A stretch of DNA of 64,000 nucleotides from NCBI RefSeq assembly GCF_021245985.1, contig NZ_JAJQXA010000012.1:117247-181246 (forward strand), in the 5' to 3' direction. Shown in pieces: positions 58,939 to 64,000 of the stretch (positions within the stretch are counted from its first letter, which is position 1; each line of letters starts with the position of its first letter). The notes under the pieces were generated by a model. That model did no database searches and was not told the DNA's origin. It saw nothing but the letters and a program-made list of their open reading frames with translations. Source of the stretch: Flavobacterium soyae. GTDB lineage: Bacteria; Bacteroidota; Bacteroidia; Flavobacteriales; Flavobacteriaceae. The position numbers were made by a program, and so were the translations under genes.

Positions 58939-58978
58939 TTAAGGTTCTGAGATTCTAAGATTTCAGAACCTTAATTTA
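58939..58978 (+). terminator. ddl terminator
   Basis: TTAAGGTTCTGA / TTCAGAACCTTAA stem with an 11-base loop 10 bases after the stop, followed by TTTAT. Confidence 0.75.
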
Positions 58979-59073
58979 TACAACTGTCAGACTGAGCGAA
59001 GTCGAAGTCCTGTCCAAAAAGAAAAACCTTTGAACCTTTGTCACTCTGAACCTTTGAACCTCAAACAAAAAAA

Positions 59074-59532
59074 ATGCGAAAAGCCATATTTCCGGGATCA
59101 TTTGACCCTATTACACTTGGACACGAAGATATTATCAAAAGAGGAGTTTCTTTATTTGATGAAATCGTAATTGCCATTGGTGTCAATGCCGAAAAAAAGT
59201 ACATGTTTTCACTAGAAGAAAGAAAACGTTTTATTGAAGAAACCTTTAAAGATGAACCAAAAATTTCGGTTATAACTTATGAAGGGCTGACAATAGATTT
59301 AGCAAAAAAACAAAAGGCAAACTTCATTTTAAGAGGCTTGCGCAACCCAGCCGATTTCGAATTCGAAAAAGCAATTGCACACACGAACAGACGTCTTTCT
59401 AAAATCGAAACGGTATTTTTATTAACTGCAGCAAAAACGTCTTATATTAGTTCTAGTATTGTTCGTGATGTATTGCGAAACGGCGGTGAATATGAAATGC
59501 TGGTTCCGGATGCGGTTAGGGTAAAGAAATAG
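59074..59532 (+). CDS. coaD: pantetheine-phosphate adenylyltransferase
   Basis: 152 aa nucleotidyltransferase making dephospho-CoA. IFPGSFDPITLGHEDIIKRG with the HxGH-like TLGH, ILRGLRNPADFEFEKAIAHTNRRLS, and TYISSSIVRDVLRNGG are characteristic. Normal length. The short DUF4062 gene starts 67 bases downstream. Confidence 0.97.
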   Translation: MRKAIFPGSFDPITLGHEDIIKRGVSLFDEIVIAIGVNAEKKYMFSLEERKRFIEETFKDEPKISVITYEGLTIDLAKKQKANFILRGLRNPADFEFEKAIAHTNRRLSKIETVFLLTAAKTSYISSSIVRDVLRNGGEYEMLVPDAVRVKK

Positions 59533-59599
59533 AAAGAATAAAAAACTTTCTCTAGTTATAAAATAATTTTTAATTAAAAACAAAATGTAAAAATTTATT

Positions 59600-60787
59600 A
59601 TGGCCACACCAAGACTTTTTGTTAGTTCTACCTGTTATGATTTACAAGAAATACGATTTCAATTACGAAATTTCATAAGAGATTTTGGTTATGATGCCGT
59701 TATGAGTGAATTTGATGATATATTTTATAATTATGAATCTCATGTCCAAGATTCTTGTATCGAAGAAATAAATAAGTGTCAATTATTTATTTTAGTTGTA
59801 GGAAATAATTACGGAAGTTTTTATCATCAAGATAAACAAGATGATAATATTCCTGAGAGTGTAACTCTTAGAGAATTTAGAAGAGCACTTGATGTCAAAA
59901 TATATAAACATATATTTATAAACAAATATGTCGAATACGATTATAAAAACTATAAAAGAGCCTTAGATAAAGTTATCTTAAAACATTTCCAAAAAAACAA
60001 TATACCAAATGATGAAACAGATAATGTAAGAAATCAAGTAAAAAGAGATTTTGATGAGCAATATCACTTTCCTTACGACTCATATAAATTCGTTTTTTAC
60101 TTTTTAGATATTATTCACGAAATCAAAGAAGGAAATGCTATAAATACATTTGAATCTTTCTCTGATATAAAAGATACATTAAGAAAACAATGGGCTAACT
60201 TTATGTATGAATCCTTAACGAAAAAAGATAAAGTTCAAACTATAATACAGCCATTAGAAACCAAAATTGATAGAATTGAAAAAAACATTTCAAAACTTTT
60301 TGAAAGTAAAACCAATGAAAAAGACAATCAGATAACTTTTGATTTATCAAGTTTGACAAGAGAAACAAACATAGAAAACTTAATAAAACTGCAGGATGAA
60401 ATTCAGACTTTACTATCTGATGTAACACATTACACATATTATGACTTTGATGAAGGCTTTCCTTTAATTAATAAAAGAATAACTTTTAGCAAAAAATTTT
60501 CTTCAGAAATGGTCAAAGAATGGCTTGAATATTTAAAGCCTTTGACACAAAGTTTTAAATGGTCAAAAGATATCAGTGTAGTCGATGTTTTTAAAGGCTT
60601 ACCTTTCAAATATAATAAACATAATTTTCAAATAAGCTATAAAACACTTTTTGAACTTTTTACACTTTATAACTCTTTTGAAGAAACCGATAAAAACAAT
60701 TTAGTTAATACTATAAGAGAACATTTCAATCTAAATTATGAAGCTCCTATAGTTTCTGTTCCAAAAGATGATGATTTACCTTTTTAG
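59600..60787 (+). CDS. DUF4062 domain protein, AT-rich, possibly defence-related
   Basis: 395 aa, no signal or membrane segment. N-terminal DUF4062 (about 4-105): RLFVSSTCYDLQEIRFQLRNFI, GYDAVMSEFDDIFYNYE, CIEEINKCQLFILVVGNNYGS, the TIR-like nucleotide-binding fold. The rest is charged helices, with a possible coiled coil at about 215-240, and no motif I know. GC is markedly lower than the neighbours: 14 and 16 of 60 in the lines starting 59881 and 60301, against 21 in coaD and 34 of 60 in phnA. Suggests recent acquisition. DUF4062 often occurs in STAND and defence proteins; function here is unknown. Confidence 0.8.
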   Translation: MATPRLFVSSTCYDLQEIRFQLRNFIRDFGYDAVMSEFDDIFYNYESHVQDSCIEEINKCQLFILVVGNNYGSFYHQDKQDDNIPESVTLREFRRALDVKIYKHIFINKYVEYDYKNYKRALDKVILKHFQKNNIPNDETDNVRNQVKRDFDEQYHFPYDSYKFVFYFLDIIHEIKEGNAINTFESFSDIKDTLRKQWANFMYESLTKKDKVQTIIQPLETKIDRIEKNISKLFESKTNEKDNQITFDLSSLTRETNIENLIKLQDEIQTLLSDVTHYTYYDFDEGFPLINKRITFSKKFSSEMVKEWLEYLKPLTQSFKWSKDISVVDVFKGLPFKYNKHNFQISYKTLFELFTLYNSFEETDKNNLVNTIREHFNLNYEAPIVSVPKDDDLPF

Positions 60788-60862
60788 AATTATCAAAAAA
60801 CCATAAACTTGCAAGCGAAGCAGATTATAAGTAATTTCGCCAAAAAAATAAACAAATAAGTA

Positions 60863-61441
60863 ATGAGTATCGAAAGAGAATTAAGCAAACGAAGCGGGTC
60901 TAAATGTGAACTTTGCGGCGCCGAAGAAAACCTGAAAGTATATCAAGTATTACCAACTCAAAAAGGCGGTATTGACGAAGCAATATTAGCATGTAATACC
61001 TGTATTGACCAAATTGAAAATCCAGATAACGTCGATTTAAATCACTGGAGATGTCTTAACGACAGCATGTGGAATGAAAACGTTCCGGTTCAGGTTGTTG
61101 CCTGGAGAATGTTAAGCCGTTTACGTTCTGCCGGCTGGCCTCAGGAATTACTTGATATGATGTACTTAGATGAAGATACGCTGGCGTGGGCACAAGCAAC
61201 CGGCGAAGGCGAAGATGACGAAAATAAACTGGTTCACCGCGATAGTAATGGTGTTGTTTTACAGCACGGAGATTCTGTTGTATTAATTAAAGATCTTAAA
61301 GTTAAAGGATCAAGTATGGTTGCCAAACAAGGAACCGCCGTAAGAAACATTCGTCTAGACCACGAAAATGCTGAATACATCGAAGGAAAAGTCGATGGAC
61401 AGCAGATTGTTATTATTACGCAATATGTAAAGAAAATTTAA
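60863..61441 (+). CDS. phnA: PhnA-family zinc-ribbon protein
   Basis: 192 aa. N-terminal zinc ribbon with CELCG (about 15-19) and CNTC (about 44-47), a middle helical region WRCLNDSMWNENVPVQVVAWRML, and the C-terminal PhnA domain VHRDSNGVVLQHGDSVVLIKDLKVKGSS...RNIRL. Name comes from phosphonate clusters, but no phn genes are nearby; PhnA proteins are of unsettled function. No link to the DUF4062 gene is evident beyond proximity. Confidence 0.92.
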   Translation: MSIERELSKRSGSKCELCGAEENLKVYQVLPTQKGGIDEAILACNTCIDQIENPDNVDLNHWRCLNDSMWNENVPVQVVAWRMLSRLRSAGWPQELLDMMYLDEDTLAWAQATGEGEDDENKLVHRDSNGVVLQHGDSVVLIKDLKVKGSSMVAKQGTAVRNIRLDHENAEYIEGKVDGQQIVIITQYVKKI

Positions 61442-61517
61442 AAGGTGATAAGGTTCTAAGATACTGAGATTCTAAGTTTTTTTACTCCCTTATCTAACCG
61501 TAAAGCAAGCAAAAGTT

Positions 61518-61672
61518 AACTCAAAGTTCGCTAAGTTTTATTCACAAAGCTTTGCGGACTTTGCACTTTTACAAAAGCTTTGAATTAAAAAACTTAGCGA
61601 ACTTTGCGTTAAAATCAAGACAACGTTAAGCAACCTGAAACCTGAAACAAAGAAAAACCTGAAACAAAAAAA
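61518..61672. repeat. intergenic repeats: TTAGCGAACTTTGCG inverted repeat and CCTGAAAC words
   Basis: AACTCAAAGTTCGCTAAGTTTT pairs imperfectly with AAAACTTAGCGAACTTTGCG at 61589-61610, with CAAAGCTTTGCGGACTTTG inside; then CCTGAAACCTGAAACAAAG words. Families shared with 5.4 and 63.8 kb. Confidence 0.65.
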
Positions 61673-61704
61673 AGCCGTTCAAAAACTGAACGGCCTTTTT
61701 CAAT
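61673..61704. terminator. terminator between phnA and the 61725 gene
   Basis: AAAAGCCGTTCA / TGAACGGCCTTTTT hairpin with a short AAAAC loop, usable in both directions by the convergent genes. Confidence 0.85.
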
Positions 61705-61724
61705 ATATTGTTTTTGACAACAAA

Positions 61725-62171
61725 CTATTTTTGAAATAATTTGCTGATTTGATCTTTTACAAATGGCTCAGATACACTGTTTGTTGCAGCATCTCTGTCT
61801 TTGCTGGATACCATAAACTGAACTGTAGCTTTATCTGGTACAACATTTCCTGTATAGTGCAGCCAAATGTAGTTGTTTGGTAATTCTAATTTAATATCAT
61901 ACAAAGGAGAAGCGGTAAAACCTCCCATAATAATGTTGTAAAGATTTGTATAATCGTTATCAACATTTTTAAAAGTAAATTTTCTCAAACTTGAAGCATC
62001 ATCTTCGTTTTGAATACTTGTGTAATAAACTGTGTATTCGTCTCCAATTTTCTGAATGTAATTGTTATTTACTTTTCCTAATTTCTCAACAGGAACTGTC
62101 TCAAGAACTTTGATTTGTGCAAATGATACAAAACTAAAGAACAAAATGGCAATGGTAATAATCTTTTTCAT
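61725..62171 (-). CDS. hypothetical secreted protein
   Basis: 148 aa from ATG 62171 (the frame runs to 62213 with a non-signal N-terminus). Signal MKKIITIAILFFSFVSFAQ. The mature region has VETVPVEKLGKVNNNYIQKIG, a conserved-looking GGFTASPLYDIKLELPNNYIWLHYTGN and ends FVKDQISKLFQK. I know no family. Lone gene with its own terminator. Confidence 0.7.
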   Translation of the reverse strand: MKKIITIAILFFSFVSFAQIKVLETVPVEKLGKVNNNYIQKIGDEYTVYYTSIQNEDDASSLRKFTFKNVDNDYTNLYNIIMGGFTASPLYDIKLELPNNYIWLHYTGNVVPDKATVQFMVSSKDRDAATNSVSEPFVKDQISKLFQK

Positions 62172-62347
62172 AGTGGATTTGGGGTTTACAATTTTACTGC
62201 AACAAAAAAACACAGAAATATTGAAAAAACACCTATCAATTCATTATTTTTTTAACACAAAATTGTTAATCTTGTTCGATTAATGATAAAAAACTGATAT
62301 ACAACAACATAAAACAAAGCAAATACAGTTATATAATCCTAAAAAGG

Positions 62348-63709
62348 CTAAAATTTCTTATTTTTTTCTTCTTCTTTCTTTATAACATTTCGGGCAACTT
62401 CAATTTTAAACTTCTTACCCTTCATTTTTTCGTCTTTAATGTTTTTCAGAAGCTCTTTTACCTTTCCAAATCTTACCGCCGCAAACGAAACAAAATCTTT
62501 TACTTCAATAAGCCCTAAATCATCTTTTTCCAGTTTTCCTTTTTGAGAAAAGAAACCTACTATATCAAACTTATTCAGCTTTGTCTTTTTTCCGCCGCTT
62601 ATATAAATTGTTTGAAATTCTGGTGGTTTTGGCAGAGAAATTACATTTTTCACATCCAAAACTGACATGCCATAATCAATATAATCTAGTTGTTTCTCAC
62701 TTTCGTGAACAATAATATACGCCGTTCCGGTTGCCTGCATACGCGCTGTACGTCCGTTACGATGTGTAAATTCATCTTCTTTTAATGGTAAATGATAATG
62801 AATTACGTGTTTCATTTCAGGAATATCCAATCCACGAGCAGCAAGATCTGTCGTGATGAGGTAACTTATACTTCCGTTTCTAAACTGAATTAAAGCGCGC
62901 TCACGTTCGTCCTGATCCATTCCCCCATGATAATACGTGGCGTAAATTCCTTTTTCGTTTAAAGTATCGCTGATACGTTCTGCAGCATCGCGATGGTTAC
63001 AAAAAATAATAGTCGACTGTGATTTTAAAGAACAAATTAAATTGAATAAACTTTCTAATTTATCTTTAGAAGGCGAAACAATCATTTTCATAGAAAGATT
63101 TGATTTTTCCTCCTCTTCCACAATGAAATCTAAAACCCTTGGATTTACAACTCGCGTATATTTTGGAATCTCAATATCAGACGTTGCAGACACTAAAACT
63201 CTTTTGTTTACTTTGGGCAGTCTTCCAATAATAAAAGACATTTGTTCATGAAACCCCAGTTGAAGCGATTTATCAAACTCATCTAAAATCAGCGTTTGAA
63301 TTTTATCTGTTCTAAAAGTATCCCTGTCAATATGATCGGCGATTCTTCCCGGCGTTCCAATTAAAACTGCCGGAGGATTGCTTAAATTCTTGATTTCAGT
63401 ATCGATTGAATGTCCGCCGTAGCAAATATTCACTTTGTACTGCGTTCCCATTTTTTTCCAAACCTGTTCAATCTGCAGCCCAAGTTCACGCGACGGAACT
63501 AAAATTAAACACTGAACCGATAAAATTTCAGGCTGTAATAATTCTAAAACAGGAAGCAAAAAGGCTAATGTTTTTCCAGATCCGGTTGGGGAAAGCAATA
63601 AAACATTATTATCGTTCAGGATTGTGTCCTGAGCTGTTTCCTGCATTTCGTTTAGGCTCTCAATCCCTAAATTTGAAAGTATATTGTTAGAATGGTGTTT
63701 TTTATTCAT
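62348..63709 (-). CDS. DEAD-box RNA helicase with DbpA-type RNA-binding domain
   Basis: 453 aa from the ATG at 63709; a longer TTG frame adds nine residues read from the promoter region. Q motif LGIESLNEMQ, Walker A SPTGSGKT, PSRELGLQIEQ, GTPGRIADH, motif II DEFD instead of DEAD, SATS, FCNHRDAAERIS, TDLAARGLDIPE, HRNGRTARM. The C-terminal about 75 residues (FDIVGFFSQKGKLEKDDLGLIEVKDFVSFAAV) match the DbpA RNA-binding domain, which contacts 23S rRNA hairpin 92. A ribosome-assembly role is likely. Confidence 0.92.
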   Translation of the reverse strand: MNKKHHSNNILSNLGIESLNEMQETAQDTILNDNNVLLLSPTGSGKTLAFLLPVLELLQPEILSVQCLILVPSRELGLQIEQVWKKMGTQYKVNICYGGHSIDTEIKNLSNPPAVLIGTPGRIADHIDRDTFRTDKIQTLILDEFDKSLQLGFHEQMSFIIGRLPKVNKRVLVSATSDIEIPKYTRVVNPRVLDFIVEEEEKSNLSMKMIVSPSKDKLESLFNLICSLKSQSTIIFCNHRDAAERISDTLNEKGIYATYYHGGMDQDERERALIQFRNGSISYLITTDLAARGLDIPEMKHVIHYHLPLKEDEFTHRNGRTARMQATGTAYIIVHESEKQLDYIDYGMSVLDVKNVISLPKPPEFQTIYISGGKKTKLNKFDIVGFFSQKGKLEKDDLGLIEVKDFVSFAAVRFGKVKELLKNIKDEKMKGKKFKIEVARNVIKKEEEKNKKF

Positions 63710-63730
63710 TTTGCAAAAGTAATTAAAAGG

Positions 63731-64000
63731 TTTCAAGTTTCAGGTTTTCTTTTGTTTCAAGTTTTTTTTTACCGCAAAGAACACAAAGGTTTACGCAAAG
63801 TTCGCAAAGTTTTTATCCGCAAAGCTTTGCGAACCTTGCGTTTTAAAAATCTTATACAAAAAAACCTTGCGTTCTCCTATGTTTGTCAAGTTAATTTACG
63901 ATGAGTGATCGTTATGTTTAAATTTGCAATAATTAAGTGAAAAGGAATGAGAGTCCATTGGCGCCTAAATAGTTCAAGAAACATATTCTCGCAAAGAAAT
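63731..64000. repeat. repeat-rich right end of the window
   Basis: GTTTCAAGTTTCAGGTT words (63731-63766) precede a ACGCAAAGTTCGCAAAG ... CTTTGCGAACCTTGCGT hairpin (63793-63841). The last about 100 bases contain no ORF or RNA that I recognise; the window simply ends. Confidence 0.55.

Noticed and set aside
60863..61441. Phosphonate utilization cluster from the phnA name
   Set aside because: No other phn gene is in the window and PhnA proteins are not tied to phosphonate breakdown.
1..64000. CRISPR arrays, tRNA, rRNA, transposase or prophage genes
   Set aside because: I found no evenly spaced direct-repeat array, no cloverleaf or ribosomal sequence and no protein with transposase, integrase or phage features. 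Short repeats present are hairpin words, not arrays.

Overview
The window looks like chromosome of a Flavobacterium (Bacteroidota). It is AT-rich. Promoters carry the Bacteroidota -7 motif TAnnTTTG. There is a SusC/SusD pair, many lipoprotein and Sec signal peptides ending in FAQ/YAQ, and intergenic spaces full of short imperfect inverted repeats. No tRNA, rRNA, CRISPR array, transposase or phage gene was recognised.

Layout. 1-21 kb is mostly plus-strand housekeeping: nadC (cut by the left edge, minus strand), a secreted lipase, an AlkC-like DNA glycosylase, pirin, OsmC, a small acetyltransferase, a secreted adenosine deaminase, rlmH, folP, a DUF1599 protein, a DoxX-type membrane protein, a thioredoxin-like lipoprotein, tpiA, prmA, clpS and kdsA. 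Inside it sits a two-gene unit, overlapping by one base, that pairs an alkylglycerol-monooxygenase-like protein with a YhhN lysoplasmalogenase-like protein. A Coq4-family protein lies at 20.5 kb.

21-39 kb is minus strand and is dominated by a polysaccharide utilization locus (PUL). It comprises a membrane-tethered propeller/LuxR regulator, SusC, SusD, a LamG lipoprotein, a GH144-type endo-beta-1,2-glucanase candidate, an alpha/beta-hydrolase esterase, a GH3 beta-glucosidase, a glycerophosphodiesterase lipoprotein and a GH43/discoidin/Fn3 protein. I infer that the substrate is beta-1,2-glucan. The phosphodiesterase and esterase suggest the substituted forms made by Proteobacteria (osmoregulated periplasmic glucans or cyclic glucans carrying phosphoglycerol or acyl groups). 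This is the most interesting system in the window.

39-47 kb holds ackA, pta, corA and dnaK (minus strand) and a Na+/H+ antiporter. The dnaK upstream region has an unusual TTGGCAC-N5-TTG element with a cluster of TGACA boxes. 47-53 kb carries a saccharopine-dehydrogenase-like protein, an AhpD-like protein, a YciI/DGPF protein with an ECF42-type sigma factor, a thioesterase, an MscS channel and a DUF1398 protein. A decayed ThuA-domain gene follows at 53.3 kb.

53.7-64 kb holds a sulfurtransferase, an ABC-ATPase whose first half lacks Walker A, an RluA-family pseudouridine synthase, a PASTA protein, ddl, coaD, a strikingly AT-rich DUF4062 gene (possible defence island of one gene), phnA, a small secreted protein and a DbpA-like DEAD-box helicase.

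Several minimal-start ORF calls are wrong at the 5' end. Three of them begin on the TTG inside a -7 promoter element, and one N-terminus is translated repeat DNA. Corrected starts are given.
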